A stretch of 64,000 nt of DNA from an uncultured Mycoplasmatota bacterium (GTDB lineage Bacteria; Bacillota_I; Bacilli_A; RF39; UBA660). The notes under the pieces were generated by a model. That model made no database searches and was not told where the DNA came from. It worked only from the letters and a program-made list of their open reading frames with translations. Numbering within the stretch: position 1 is the stretch's first letter; each line of letters begins with the position of its first letter. Below are positions 1 through 9,059 of this stretch, piece by piece. The position numbers and the translations under genes were made by a program. Location: the NCBI GenBank assembly GCA_946403755.1, contig CAMJBC010000003.1, forward strand, positions 62,001 to 126,000, read 5' to 3'.

Positions 1-365
1 ACTTATATCTTGAAGTTAGAGTAAAGAGCCATGAACTATATAGAAGAGAAGGATATGATGTTTATATTGATTTACCTGTAACTATTACTGATTTATGTTT
101 AGGATGTAAGAAAGATATTAAAACTATGGATGGAACAGTTGAACTTAAGATAAAAGAAGGTTCTCAACCAGGTGACATTCTTAAAATTAAAGGTAAAGGT
201 ATCTCAGGAGATGATTCATGGAAAAAGGGAGATTTCTTCTGTGTTCTTAAATTAATTATTCCAACTAGTTTATCTAGAAAACAAAGAAGTATATTAGAAG
301 ATTTAGAAGATACTGATTTAGAGGATGAAGCAGTATTTAGAAAATTCAATAAATTAAATAAATAG
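1..365 (+). CDS. dnaJ: DnaJ chaperone, C-terminal part (5' truncated by window)
   Basis: The frame is open from the first bases and ends at TAG 363-365. It encodes about 120 residues of the DnaJ C-terminal substrate-binding domain: an EVRVKSHELYRREGYDVY stretch, then DLPVTITDL and the glycine-rich turn KIKEGSQPGDILKIKGKG, all typical of Hsp40 domain II. The J-domain and zinc fingers lie outside the window. In the family the protein works with DnaK and GrpE in protein folding. An ATG inside at 126 is not a real start, because DnaJ-like sequence continues upstream of it. A terminator overlaps the stop codon, so dnaJ ends its transcription unit before dnaG. Confidence 0.9.
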   Translation, partial: LYLEVRVKSHELYRREGYDVYIDLPVTITDLCLGCKKDIKTMDGTVELKIKEGSQPGDILKIKGKGISGDDSWKKGDFFCVLKLIIPTSLSRKQRSILEDLEDTDLEDEAVFRKFNKLNK

Positions 366-386
366 CACTATAAAGTGCTATTTTAA
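361..386 (+). terminator. Rho-independent terminator after dnaJ
   Basis: A perfect 9-bp stem AATAGCACT/AGTGCTATT (361-369 with 374-382) with a 4-nt loop is followed by a short T tract. The stem includes the dnaJ stop codon. The dnaG -35 box begins immediately after it at 387. Confidence 0.75.
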
Positions 387-415
387 TTGTATTTTTTTAC
401 TAAAAATGCTATAAT
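387..415 (+). promoter_or_regulatory. Sigma-A promoter of dnaG-rpoD-trmK
   Basis: TTGTAT (387-392), a 17-bp spacer and a perfect TATAAT (410-415). It lies directly after the dnaJ terminator and about 80 bp before the dnaG start codon. Confidence 0.85.
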
Positions 416-495
416 ATGAGCGTTTTTTTAAATATTTGTTAAAAAAAGAAGTGTTTTTTCATTTTTTGGCGTATATATTAATTGGAGGCAAAAAA

Positions 496-2235
496 ATGGC
501 TAATATTTCACAAGAGAAAATTAATGAAATAAAATCAGCTAATAATATTGTTGATGTTATTAAAGAATATATTAGTTTAGATGATAAATATAAAGCTGTT
601 TGTCCTTTTCATGATGATCACTCTCCATCATTTAGTGTTCATCCTGAAAAACAAATATATAAATGTTTTTCTTGTGGAGAAAGTGGAAATGTAATAACAT
701 TTGTACAAAGATATGAAGGTATTAGTTTTGTAGATGCCTTAAAGAAACTTGCTGATAGAGCAGGAATTAAAATTGATATATCTACACCTAAAAAATCAAC
801 AGCATATGATAAGTATTATGAAATAAATGATACTGTACTTAAATATTATAAAAATAATTTGTTATCTAGTGATGGAAAAGAGGCAATGAAATATTTAAGT
901 GATAGAGGTCTAGATAAAGAATTAATTAATGAATTTAATATTGGCCTTGCTGGTCAAAATAAATTAACAGATATTTTAAAAAAGAAATATTCTGAAAGTG
1001 ATTTAATAGAACTTGATATTTGTAAAGAAGTTAATTCAAGTTTATATGATACTTTTCAGAATAGAATTATATTTCCAATATTAGATGAAAATTCTAAAGT
1101 AATTGGTTTTTCTGGAAGAAAATATTTAAGTGATGATTTAAAAGATGATAAATTATCAAAATATGTTAATTCTAAAGAAACTAAAATATTTAGAAAAAGT
1201 AATATTTTCTATAATATTAACAATGCACTACAAGTAATAAAAAAATCAAAAGAAATTATTATTTGTGAAGGATTTATGGATGTAATTAGAGTATCTTCAG
1301 TGGGATATAAAAATGCAGTTGCTTTAATGGGAACAGCATTTACTAAAGACCATTTAGAAAAGATACTTAAGTTAAAATGCAAGGTTATATTAAATCTAGA
1401 TCAAGATAATGCTGGTAAAATAGCAACAATATCTATTGGAGATGAACTTGTTAAAAATAATGTAGATGTTAGTGTTATTGTTTTTGATGATTATAAAGAT
1501 AGTGATGAATTCATTGTTAATAAAGGAAAAGAAGAATTTGATATATCATATAAAAATAGAGTATCTTTTATAGATTTTAAACTTAATTATTTAAAATCTA
1601 ATAAAAATTTAAAAGATTCTGTTGAGATAAGTGAATATATTAATGAGGCAATTGAATCATTAAACAAATTAGATGATGATATATTGAAAGAATTAAAAAT
1701 TAAAGAAATATCTAATGAGTTTGGAATAGATGAAAGTGTTATAAAAAATAAAATAACAGCATCTAATAAACCTCAAACTAAACAAGAAGAAGTAAAAGTC
1801 GCTAGAAAAACAAGATATAACAAATATGACATTAGTGAAATTAGAATATTATATTTAATGTTACATTATGATGATGTTATATTATACTTTGAAAATTCTC
1901 TTGGATATTTAATTAATGATGATAGAAGTGCTTTTGCATATAAGATATTAGAATTTAGAAATAATTATGGTTATTTTGATTATGGAGATTTTATTGATTA
2001 TATAGCTGAAGATGAAAAATTATGTGAAACATTAAAAGAAATAAATAAATATCATAATTTAGAAGAATATACTGAGAAAGAACTTGATGAATATTTTGAT
2101 ACGATTAAACAATATACTGTTAAATTAAGAGTTGAGAAGTTAAAGAGTCAAATGGCTAGTACATTAGATGTTAATAAAAAAATAGAAATTGCTAAAAAGA
2201 TTGAGAATATAAATAAGGAAGTGTTGAAATGGTAA
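496..2235 (+). CDS. dnaG: DNA primase DnaG
   Basis: This 579-aa protein synthesises the RNA primers for replication. The N-terminal CHC2 zinc finger shows C36, H39, C57 and C60 (CPFH ... CFSC). The Toprim core follows with the catalytic Glu near 258 ([10 protein letters not shown]) and the metal-binding LNLDQDNAG near 302. The C-terminal 150 residues are the poorly conserved helicase-interaction region. The start is ATG 496 with GGAGGC seven bases upstream; a longer frame back to a TTG at 436 has no ribosome site. The gene overlaps rpoD by 7 bp (ATGGTAA), so translation is probably coupled. dnaG followed by the primary sigma factor is the Bacillus macromolecular-synthesis order, here without rpsU. 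Confidence 0.95.
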   Translation: MANISQEKINEIKSANNIVDVIKEYISLDDKYKAVCPFHDDHSPSFSVHPEKQIYKCFSCGESGNVITFVQRYEGISFVDALKKLADRAGIKIDISTPKKSTAYDKYYEINDTVLKYYKNNLLSSDGKEAMKYLSDRGLDKELINEFNIGLAGQNKLTDILKKKYSESDLIELDICKEVNSSLYDTFQNRIIFPILDENSKVIGFSGRKYLSDDLKDDKLSKYVNSKETKIFRKSNIFYNINNALQVIKKSKEIIICEGFMDVIRVSSVGYKNAVALMGTAFTKDHLEKILKLKCKVILNLDQDNAGKIATISIGDELVKNNVDVSVIVFDDYKDSDEFIVNKGKEEFDISYKNRVSFIDFKLNYLKSNKNLKDSVEISEYINEAIESLNKLDDDILKELKIKEISNEFGIDESVIKNKITASNKPQTKQEEVKVARKTRYNKYDISEIRILYLMLHYDDVILYFENSLGYLINDDRSAFAYKILEFRNNYGYFDYGDFIDYIAEDEKLCETLKEINKYHNLEEYTEKELDEYFDTIKQYTVKLRVEKLKSQMASTLDVNKKIEIAKKIENINKEVLKW

Positions 2236-3323
2236 ACAATATTAAATCTTTTGATGAAAGAATAGAAGAATTAGTTAAAACTGGAAAGGAACAAGGCTAT
2301 TTAACATATGAACAAATAGCTAAGAAAACATTAGATTTAGATTTAGACAGTAATGCTTTAGATGAACTTTATAATGTACTTACTGAAAATAAAATTGAAG
2401 TAAGAGCAGAAGATGAAGATGAAGGCGGAGGAGAAATAGATCTTAAAGATGATATTATTATTGATGATGTACCTGATGAAAGTAAAGATATGTCAGTTAA
2501 TGATAATGTTAGAATGTATCTTAAAGAAATAGGTAAAATTAGCCTTTTAACTTTAGAAGAAGAACAAGAATTATCTAAAAAAGTTGCTGATGGAGATGAA
2601 CATGCTAAAAATATGTTAGCTGAATCTAACTTACGTTTAGTTGTTAGTATTGCTAAAAGATATGTAGGTAGAGGATTATTATTCTTAGATTTAATTCAAG
2701 AAGGTAATATTGGTTTAATGAAAGCAGTAGAAAAATTTGATTATGATAAAGGATATAAATTTTCTACATACGCAACATGGTGGATTAGACAAGCTATTAC
2801 AAGAGCTTTAGCAGATCAAGCTAGAACAATTAGAGTTCCTGTTCACATGGTTGAAACTATTAACAAAATGGCTAGAATAGAAAGACAAATGACTCTAGAG
2901 TTAAATAGAGAACCAACAGATCAAGAATTATCTAAGAAAATGGGATTATCTGTTGATAAAATAGCTGAAATTAGAAAAATAAGTCAAGATCCAGTATCAT
3001 TAGAGACACCAATTGGTGAAGAAGATGATTCACATTTAGGAGACTTCCTTGCTGATGAAAGAACTATGTCACCTGAAGATTTTGCAACATATGAAATATT
3101 AAAAGATGAATTAAGAGAAGTTTTAGATACATTAACTGTAAGAGAAAAAGAAGTATTAGAACTTAGATTTGGTTTATTTGATGGTTCTTCTCATACATTA
3201 GAAGAAGTAGGAAAACAATTTAAAGTTACAAGAGAAAGAATTAGACAAATTGAAGCAAAAGCTCTTAGAAAATTAAGACACCCATCAAGAGCTAAGAAAC
3301 TAAAAGATTTCTTAATTGAATAG
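2229..3323 (+). CDS. rpoD: Primary RNA polymerase sigma factor (SigA/RpoD)
   Basis: The 364-aa housekeeping sigma factor has a region 1.1-like N-terminus, an acidic linker near 55-85, region 1.2 ([12 protein letters not shown]), and region 2 with the -10 recognition helix around 174-200 ([16 protein letters not shown]). Region 3 follows, and the region 4.2 helix-turn-helix near 322-354 ([21 protein letters not shown]) contacts the -35. Its length is close to B. subtilis SigA (about 370 aa). The many TTGACA/TATAAT-like promoters with 17-bp spacing in this window fit a factor of this type. The start ATG overlaps the dnaG stop. Confidence 0.97.
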   Translation: MVNNIKSFDERIEELVKTGKEQGYLTYEQIAKKTLDLDLDSNALDELYNVLTENKIEVRAEDEDEGGGEIDLKDDIIIDDVPDESKDMSVNDNVRMYLKEIGKISLLTLEEEQELSKKVADGDEHAKNMLAESNLRLVVSIAKRYVGRGLLFLDLIQEGNIGLMKAVEKFDYDKGYKFSTYATWWIRQAITRALADQARTIRVPVHMVETINKMARIERQMTLELNREPTDQELSKKMGLSVDKIAEIRKISQDPVSLETPIGEEDDSHLGDFLADERTMSPEDFATYEILKDELREVLDTLTVREKEVLELRFGLFDGSSHTLEEVGKQFKVTRERIRQIEAKALRKLRHPSRAKKLKDFLIE

Positions 3324-3921
3324 AATAGAATCAATATATTCATTTATATCTGAATCTGATAGAGTAGTTGATGTAGGGTGCGATCAAGCTAAATTAGGAA
3401 TTATGCTTGCCAAAAGAAATCAGTCTTCAATTGCATCAGACATAAGTGAAAAAGTAATAGAAAAAGCTAAAAATGATATTAAAAGTGATTTAATTGATTT
3501 AAGAGTATCAAATGGGTTAGAAAAAATAAAAGAGGGTGAAGCTGATACTCTTGTATTATCAGGAATGGGTTCACATACTATATTAGATATATTAAATAAT
3601 ACAAAATTAAGATTTAATAAAATAATAACTATATCTAATAATGATCATGATTTATTAAGAGTTAAAATGAATGAATTAAATTATATGGTTGATAGTGAAC
3701 AAATTATTAAAGAAAATAACAAATATTATAATTTGATTGTTTTTGTTCCTGGTAATAGAAAATATAATGATTATGAAATAAATTTTGGATTAAATCATAA
3801 AGATAAAGAATTATATAATGAATACTTAGATTATTTAAAAAATAAGTATAAAAATATTAAAAAATCATCTAAAAATAAAAATAAAAAAATAAGTTCATTA
3901 TTAGTACTATTAGATGCTTAA
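3316..3921 (+). CDS. trmK: tRNA (adenine(22)-N1)-methyltransferase TrmK
   Basis: The 201-aa Rossmann-fold SAM methyltransferase carries [16 protein letters not shown] (motif I, near residue 18), an acidic SASDIS-type motif II, and the family [11 protein letters not shown] motif near 78. In B. subtilis the orthologue (YqfN) methylates A22 of tRNA and lies just after sigA, as here. Translation apparently starts at TTG 3316, inside the last codons of rpoD (8-bp overlap); no in-frame ATG gives a complete motif I. The Lys/Asn-rich C-terminal tail is a helical extension seen in the family. Confidence 0.88.
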   Translation: MNRIESIYSFISESDRVVDVGCDQAKLGIMLAKRNQSSIASDISEKVIEKAKNDIKSDLIDLRVSNGLEKIKEGEADTLVLSGMGSHTILDILNNTKLRFNKIITISNNDHDLLRVKMNELNYMVDSEQIIKENNKYYNLIVFVPGNRKYNDYEINFGLNHKDKELYNEYLDYLKNKYKNIKKSSKNKNKKISSLLVLLDA

Positions 3922-3922
3922 A

Positions 3923-3951
3923 TTGACTCATTAAGTAAAATATGGTATAAT
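3923..3951 (+). promoter_or_regulatory. Sigma-A promoter with extended -10
   Basis: TTGACT (3923-3928), 17 bp, TATAAT (3946-3951) preceded by TG (TGGTATAAT). It drives the carboxypeptidase gene at 3980. Confidence 0.87.
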
Positions 3952-3979
3952 AACAGCACTTTTAAGGGGGATAGAAACT

Positions 3980-4633
3980 ATGGAAAGATTAAGTATTGAT
4001 ACATTAGTTAATAAGGAAAATCCATTATCTATAAGCTATGTTCCTAGTGATTTAATAGCTGTAGACAACAATGAATATAATTTTCATGGATATAGTGATC
4101 CTAACTTAAAACCAATGGTAAGTTCACAAATATATATTCCATTTTTAGATTTAGAAATGGCATCTGTTTATGATGGACTTCATATTACTGTTGATAGTGG
4201 TTATAGAAGTGCTCAATATCAAAGAGCATTATTTATGAATAGATTTGTTCTAAATAGAGTTGATATTAAAGCAAAATTTCCAGATATTAGTCCTGAAGAA
4301 TTAGATGCAGAAGCATATAAGTTAACAACAAGTCAAGTTGCTAAAATGGGATGTTCAGAACATCAAACAGGTTATGCTTTTGATATAGCTTGTTATAAAA
4401 ATGGTGAATATAGTGCAGCAACTACTGAAGAAGAACGTGGTTGGATGAATGAAAATGCACATAGATTTGGATTTATATTAAGATATCCAAAAGGTAAAGA
4501 AGAAATCACAGGATTTGATTTTGAACCTTGGCATTATAGATATGTAGGTAATGATATTGCTAATAGATTATATAATGGTGGAGATTGGATAACTTTAGAA
4601 GAATATCATAAATCATTAAAACTTAAATTATAA
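3980..4633 (+). CDS. D-alanyl-D-alanine carboxypeptidase family protein (M15B, VanY-like)
   Basis: The 217-aa zinc peptidase has SEHQTGYAFDI (zinc ligands H128 and D135), EPWHYRYVG (catalytic E182, zinc H185) and the substrate-binding GYRS at 74-77. These are the full set of VanY/M15B motifs. Family members trim the terminal D-Ala from peptidoglycan stem peptides. No signal peptide or membrane segment is visible, which is unusual for a wall enzyme, so a cytoplasmic precursor or another peptide is a possible substrate. The start has AAGGGGG nine bases upstream. It is monocistronic, between its own promoter and a strong terminator. No vancomycin-resistance genes are nearby, so resistance should not be inferred. 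Confidence 0.85.
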   Translation: MERLSIDTLVNKENPLSISYVPSDLIAVDNNEYNFHGYSDPNLKPMVSSQIYIPFLDLEMASVYDGLHITVDSGYRSAQYQRALFMNRFVLNRVDIKAKFPDISPEELDAEAYKLTTSQVAKMGCSEHQTGYAFDIACYKNGEYSAATTEEERGWMNENAHRFGFILRYPKGKEEITGFDFEPWHYRYVGNDIANRLYNGGDWITLEEYHKSLKLKL

Positions 4634-4641
4634 TAGTATAT

Positions 4642-4676
4642 AAAGAGAGATTTTCTTGTAAATCTCTCTTTTTTTT
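4642..4676 (+). terminator. Terminator after the M15B gene
   Basis: An 11-bp stem AAAGAGAGATT/AATCTCTCTTT (4642-4652 with 4661-4671) is followed by a T run. The loop contains the -35 element of the next promoter. Confidence 0.85.
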
Positions 4677-4684
4677 GGTATAAT
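4656..4684 (+). promoter_or_regulatory. Promoter nested in the preceding terminator
   Basis: TTGTAA (4656-4661), 17 bp, TATAAT (4679-4684) with TG at -15/-14. The -35 sits in the loop and right arm of the upstream terminator, so termination and initiation signals share bases. Confidence 0.75.
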
Positions 4685-4710
4685 ATGCCTTGCGTTTGTA
4701 GGGGGTTTTT

Positions 4711-7700
4711 ATGCAAACAGTAAATTTTGAAAAATTTAAAACTATGGTACCATCTCAAACATATGATTATGTTTATAGATTGTTAAGATATTTAGATGAT
4801 AATAGTAGTATAGATATTTCAGGTAGATATATATATGAAGAAGATGATAAAGTATTATTTAGAGCTTTAAAAACATATCAATTAACACCAGAGGGTAAAG
4901 CATTATTAAGTAGTGTTGGCTTTACAGATGAACATTATATTAATGATGAAATTTATTCATTTGATAAAGCTTTTGCTAAGTATTATAAATATATTATGCC
5001 TTTTGAAAAGGAAGAAGAATATTTAGCATTAACACCAGAAGATATTATACTTAGAGTTCTTTCATTTAATGATAGTGATTCTAGAACTATGGGTATGATA
5101 AGAGTAAAACCAAGAACTTTTATAAATAAACTAGCTGCTGCTAGAGAAGAAAAAATAGAAGAAATAATTGAAGCTTATGAAAATCAATATTATACTAAAT
5201 GTACTATTTCATTAGTTAATTATTTTAATACTGTTAGTAAAATATATAATTATTTAGATCCTAGAAGAGAATATATTAAAAATATTAAACCTACTGATGA
5301 AAATTTAAAAGCAATTTCTTATTTATTAGGATTATTCTATTATGATAATGTTGCTTATGGAAAAGATTTATTTGATGAAAAACAAGCTATTTTAGATTAC
5401 TTAAAAAATCTTGGTATTACTTCTGAAAAGATAGAAGAAGCTATCGGTATTGATTTAAGTAAGGCAGATGCAAATCCATCAATATTAACACTTAAATCTA
5501 ATTTAGATATTGATATAGTTAATAGAGTATCTAGTAATGATTTAACTGTAGGTGGAATATTTTATAACGTAGTTAATAATGCTTATAAAGATAATCAAAG
5601 TTTTAAATATTTATTTGGATTATTAGGTGTTTCAGGTACTGATGTATTAAAATTTTATAATAATGTAACAACATTAGCAAAAGAATATAATAATGATGAA
5701 TATCAGGAAATATATAAGGGATTATTACCAGAAACAACTAAAATACTTAATAGATTTATTAAGATTTATACATATTTAATAAATGAAAAAAAATTAGATC
5801 GTACTTATGTTACTTCAGCACAAGATTATGTAGCTTTATCAGTATTAATATCAAGCTATATAGATGGCGCTAATGTATCTAAATTCTTATCAAGCAATGG
5901 TTTATCTTTTGTTAAGTTATTAGAAATATTAAATTTACCAGCAATAGATGAATTATTAAAAAATATTGAATCTCAAAAAGTTAATTCAAGATTAGCAACT
6001 AAGTTTAAAAGATATATATATAATGGTTATCCATCTAATAAATCAAAAAATGAAATAACTCCTTCTTTAATGTATAGAAACTTACATGATAAAGATTATT
6101 CTGAATCAACTGTTGTTAATAAATTATTCTATAGTGTTAGTAAATCAATGTTACCAAATGATTTTGATGGTAGAGTTAAAGCACATATTGAGAAAGAAGA
6201 AGAAAGCAAACAATTAGAAATAAGAGAAAGATTATTTAAAGATATAGATATAGAAGTATATAATTATTTGGTAATAGTTTATTCTTACTTTTGTATTTTT
6301 AGAAATAAAGTTGCATCTATTGAAGATGCTAGACAATTAGCAATTATTTATGCAGCATGTAGATATAATGAAAAATTAAATAATTATTTAGAAAGTATTG
6401 GAGTTACAAGACCAAAAATATCAAAATCATTTAATATGGATATTAATTATGAAACTAAAAAATTAGATGTTGAAGAATTAGAAAGAGAATTTGGTAAATA
6501 TGTTTTTGATAGAGACCCAGATAAAATATCAGTTTATTCAATATTTGAAAATGCTTTTGTACCAGAATTAACTAATTCAGTTAGATTGAGACAAGCATTA
6601 CATGAAATGGGAAAAGAACCAGAAGATTTCTTAGGCATTGAAAAACAATTAGAAAATTATGACAAAGAATTAGCAGAAAAACAAAAACAAGAAGAAATTA
6701 AAAAAGTATTTTCTAAATTAACTAAAAGTGCTGTACAAACTAATAGAAGTGTATTAGTTTTATATGATTTTTTAAGAACAAAAGTTAAAGGTAATGAATA
6801 TTTAACATGTGATAAAGATTGTAAAGAAATGGCTTTAATAATAGTTAATCTAATGCCAGATAATAATCATGCTAAATACTTTGAAATGTATGGTATTACT
6901 TTAGAATATGTTTTATCTTTAATTGGTTTAGAACCAAGTGATATTAGTTTAATATTAAAAAATAAATGTAATGATGAATTAATAAATGAATTTAAAACAT
7001 ATTTTGGGCAAGCTTCAACTGTTAGTGTTGATAGTTATGCTCACTATGCTATAAATAGTGATTTAATCAAAAAAATAGCTAAAGACTTAGATATTAGTTA
7101 TGATCAATTAAGTGAATCAGTATTAAAAGAGAAGAAAAGAATATTATCACCTAAAGAAGAACTAAGTAAACTAAATGAAGAGGTAGTTCCTCCAGTTGAT
7201 AAAAGTAGTTTTTCTTCACTTGCTAGATATGGTGATAGTTTATCTAGTCATTCACTTGTAATTAACTCATCTTTAAGTAGTTTAATGAATAGTGGTTCAA
7301 TTAGTACATCAGTTAAGAGAATAAATGATGCTCTTGATAGTTTAGTAATAGTTGAAAAAGAAGAACCTAAAAAATTAGGCTTTTGGGAAAGTATGTTTGC
7401 TTTACCTGAACCACCAAAAGTTACTAAAAAATATGATTATACAAAAATAGGTGAACTACAAGAAGCTATTGATAGTCAATTAGAAGTATTATCTTCTGAA
7501 TTAAGTGATTTTGAATATATTAGAACTAGTTTAGAAGTATTATTACAAAAAACATTAATGCAATTAGAGAAACTAAGAAAAGTTGCTGAAGAACCTATGC
7601 CAGAACAAAAACAAACAAATGATGATTATACATTCCCAGATACATTAAATAGAAATACTAGAAAAACTCTTTTAGAGAATAAAATAAGTGCTTTAGAAAC

Positions 7701-8106
7701 TACAAAAACATTAATAGAAAGAGAATTATTTGCAGTTCATACTGCTATTACTAATCATTCTGTAACAATTAATGCGCTTTCTATGTCTAAAAATGTATTA
7801 ATGCCTGTTCTTGGAATTGAAATGGCTATTAATAAAGGAAACAGAACTGAATCTAATGCATTAGATTTAACTAGTAATTTACTTGGTTTAGTACAAGGAG
7901 TAGTTAATAATAATGAAGAATTAACTAAGGCAAATCTAAATCAATTAAAAGCTGTATCTGAAAGTGATGCTTTATATGCACGTTTAGGTACTGAAGTTCA
8001 AAGATATTTAGAATCAGCAAAAACAGTACATTCTTTAGAAGAGCCTAAACAAGAAGAAACAGGTAGTGGTCCTAGATTAACATTAGATCCACCTGATAAA
8101 ATGTAA
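4711..8106 (+). CDS. 1131-aa protein with Clp-N-like repeats and a TelA-like C-terminal region
   Basis: There is no signal peptide or transmembrane segment, so the protein is probably cytoplasmic. Residues about 45-750 hold several divergent copies of a helical unit that reads roughly as a hydrophobic helix, then L..(L/Y)GI(T/S)...(I/L): for example LKNLGITSEKIEEAIGI near 235, FLSSNGLSFVKLLEILNL near 390, YLESIGVTRPKISKSF near 558 and YFEMYGITLEYVLSLIGL near 722. The pattern resembles half-repeats of the Clp ATPase N-domain, but no AAA module follows. Residues about 885-1095 (from LGFWESMFALPEPP onward, with two coiled-coil stretches and NVLMPVLGIEMAINKG) resemble the TelA/KlaA family in helix order and spacing. 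Both assignments are by eye. The start ATG has AGGGGG six bases upstream. Function unknown. Confidence 0.6.
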   Translation: MQTVNFEKFKTMVPSQTYDYVYRLLRYLDDNSSIDISGRYIYEEDDKVLFRALKTYQLTPEGKALLSSVGFTDEHYINDEIYSFDKAFAKYYKYIMPFEKEEEYLALTPEDIILRVLSFNDSDSRTMGMIRVKPRTFINKLAAAREEKIEEIIEAYENQYYTKCTISLVNYFNTVSKIYNYLDPRREYIKNIKPTDENLKAISYLLGLFYYDNVAYGKDLFDEKQAILDYLKNLGITSEKIEEAIGIDLSKADANPSILTLKSNLDIDIVNRVSSNDLTVGGIFYNVVNNAYKDNQSFKYLFGLLGVSGTDVLKFYNNVTTLAKEYNNDEYQEIYKGLLPETTKILNRFIKIYTYLINEKKLDRTYVTSAQDYVALSVLISSYIDGANVSKFLSSNGLSFVKLLEILNLPAIDELLKNIESQKVNSRLATKFKRYIYNGYPSNKSKNEITPSLMYRNLHDKDYSESTVVNKLFYSVSKSMLPNDFDGRVKAHIEKEEESKQLEIRERLFKDIDIEVYNYLVIVYSYFCIFRNKVASIEDARQLAIIYAACRYNEKLNNYLESIGVTRPKISKSFNMDINYETKKLDVEELEREFGKYVFDRDPDKISVYSIFENAFVPELTNSVRLRQALHEMGKEPEDFLGIEKQLENYDKELAEKQKQEEIKKVFSKLTKSAVQTNRSVLVLYDFLRTKVKGNEYLTCDKDCKEMALIIVNLMPDNNHAKYFEMYGITLEYVLSLIGLEPSDISLILKNKCNDELINEFKTYFGQASTVSVDSYAHYAINSDLIKKIAKDLDISYDQLSESVLKEKKRILSPKEELSKLNEEVVPPVDKSSFSSLARYGDSLSSHSLVINSSLSSLMNSGSISTSVKRINDALDSLVIVEKEEPKKLGFWESMFALPEPPKVTKKYDYTKIGELQEAIDSQLEVLSSELSDFEYIRTSLEVLLQKTLMQLEKLRKVAEEPMPEQKQTNDDYTFPDTLNRNTRKTLLENKISALETTKTLIERELFAVHTAITNHSVTINALSMSKNVLMPVLGIEMAINKGNRTESNALDLTSNLLGLVQGVVNNNEELTKANLNQLKAVSESDALYARLGTEVQRYLESAKTVHSLEEPKQEETGSGPRLTLDPPDKM

Positions 8107-8117
8107 ATATTAATATA

Positions 8118-8148
8118 AAAAGCAATATAATTTCTATATTGCTTTTTT
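8118..8148 (+). terminator. Terminator after the 1131-aa gene
   Basis: A 10-bp stem AAGCAATATA/TATATTGCTT (8120-8129 with 8135-8144) is followed by a T tract. Confidence 0.8.
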
Positions 8149-8178
8149 ATTGTGATAAAATGATAATAAGGAAAACAT

Positions 8179-8868
8179 ATGACAAGAGAAGAAAGTGTTA
8201 AAAAAGTAAAAGATATCTTGGTTAATAATAGTGTTTATGGTGCGTATCATAAACAAAATTTTGATGCTTTTTCTGCGTATGGTGAAAATGCTCCAATTAA
8301 TTCTAGTATTTTATATAATATGCCAACTGGAGCAATTGTTCTTAGTGAAGATGTATATTTTGCATTAACGACTGTCATGGATGTAACATCAACATCTTAT
8401 CAAGAATTTCCTTTCTTCTTATATGGTAAAGAACAAGGAGATAATAATGTTGTTTTTGATGAATTCTTTTCTGCTAGTTCACAAAGGTATGGTGATCAAG
8501 CTTTGTTTGATGATAGAATGAATGAAAATATTACTAATAAAGTAAGAAATAATCCAGCACCAAATTTAGTTGTATGTCATGGACACTCTCATCCTCCTAT
8601 AGGAAATTATCATCAAAACTTTTCATTAGGAGATTTTGCTTCATATGTAGCGTTAAATGAAAGTACTCCTGAATTTAAAAGCGGTAGAGTAGAATTAACT
8701 GGTTGTTTAGTTACAAGTACTGGTGATATTAATTTTGTATATTATGATAATAAAGCAAGAAATTTTTATAGATACACGAATGTGTATGTTAGAGAATATA
8801 ATGGAAATCTTGTACCTGTTAATTGTTATGGAATGAATCAGGGAGAACAAACACAAATGAGCCAATAA
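8179..8868 (+). CDS. JAMM/MPN-domain metalloprotease-like protein
   Basis: The 229-aa protein contains an exact JAMM zinc motif: H136-x-H138 followed by ten residues, then S149-x-x-D152 (HSHPPIGNYHQNFSLGD). A candidate catalytic Glu is E76 in YQEFPFFLYG at the end of a beta strand. JAMM enzymes cleave isopeptide or peptide bonds, and bacterial ones process ubiquitin-like or peptide substrates, but the substrate here is unknown. It lies 73 bp after the Clp-N/TelA-like gene, past a terminator, behind a poor promoter (TAAAAT 8156-8161); AAGGA precedes the ATG. No ubiquitin-like or E1-like gene is in the window. The last 15 residues are Gln-rich and probably disordered. Confidence 0.72.
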   Translation: MTREESVKKVKDILVNNSVYGAYHKQNFDAFSAYGENAPINSSILYNMPTGAIVLSEDVYFALTTVMDVTSTSYQEFPFFLYGKEQGDNNVVFDEFFSASSQRYGDQALFDDRMNENITNKVRNNPAPNLVVCHGHSHPPIGNYHQNFSLGDFASYVALNESTPEFKSGRVELTGCLVTSTGDINFVYYDNKARNFYRYTNVYVREYNGNLVPVNCYGMNQGEQTQMSQ

Positions 8869-8872
8869 AAAA

Positions 8873-8898
8873 AGAACTATATTTAGTTCTATTTTTTT
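8873..8898. terminator. Terminator between the JAMM gene and tRNA-Leu
   Basis: A 7-bp stem AGAACTA/TAGTTCT (8873-8879 with 8884-8890) is followed by a T run. The A run on its left lets it also end the tRNA-Leu transcript arriving on the minus strand. Confidence 0.75.
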
Positions 8899-8901
8899 AT
8901 T

Positions 8902-8988
8902 TGGTGCAAGAGATGGGAATCGAACCCACAAGGTATTACTACCGGCAGATTTTGAGTCTGCTGCGTCTACCAATTCCGCCACACTTGC
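8902..8988 (-). tRNA. tRNA-Leu (anticodon CAA)
   Basis: Read on the minus strand, the gene runs from GCAAGTG at 8988 to an encoded CCA (8902-8904). The loop CTCAAAA sits between GCAGA and TCTGC and gives anticodon CAA. The D-arm GGCGGAATTGGTAGAC, a long class II variable arm and TTCGATT are all typical of tRNA-Leu. The acceptor stem has one U-U mismatch (position 6-67). Confidence 0.95.
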
Positions 8989-8996
8989 ATAGCAAA

Positions 8997-9025
8997 ATTA
9001 TAACATTTTTAATATTGTTTTTCAA
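8997..9025 (-). promoter_or_regulatory. Promoter of tRNA-Leu
   Basis: On the minus strand: TTGAAA (9025-9020), 17 bp, TATAAT (9002-8997), eight bases before the mature tRNA 5' end. It is divergent from the sufC-like gene, whose own TATAAT is at 9035-9040 without a clear -35. Confidence 0.85.
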
Positions 9026-9059
9026 TTATTATGTTATAATACTCTCGGAGGAAAAAAGT

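Noticed and set aside
436-495. TTG start 60 bp upstream for dnaG.
   Set aside because: It has no Shine-Dalgarno and the primase zinc-finger domain begins normally from ATG 496, which has GGAGGC.
3980-4633. Vancomycin-resistance vanY.
   Set aside because: Only the common M15B motif set is present; no vanH/A/X/R/S genes are nearby and no signal anchor exists, so a general wall or peptide role is more likely.
8707-9059. Open frames on both strands through 8707-9059, including an N-terminal extension of the SufC frame back to 8823.
   Set aside because: The region is a tRNA-Leu gene with its promoter and terminator. SufC has a perfect ribosome site and ATG at 9060, and the added residues are not SufC-like.
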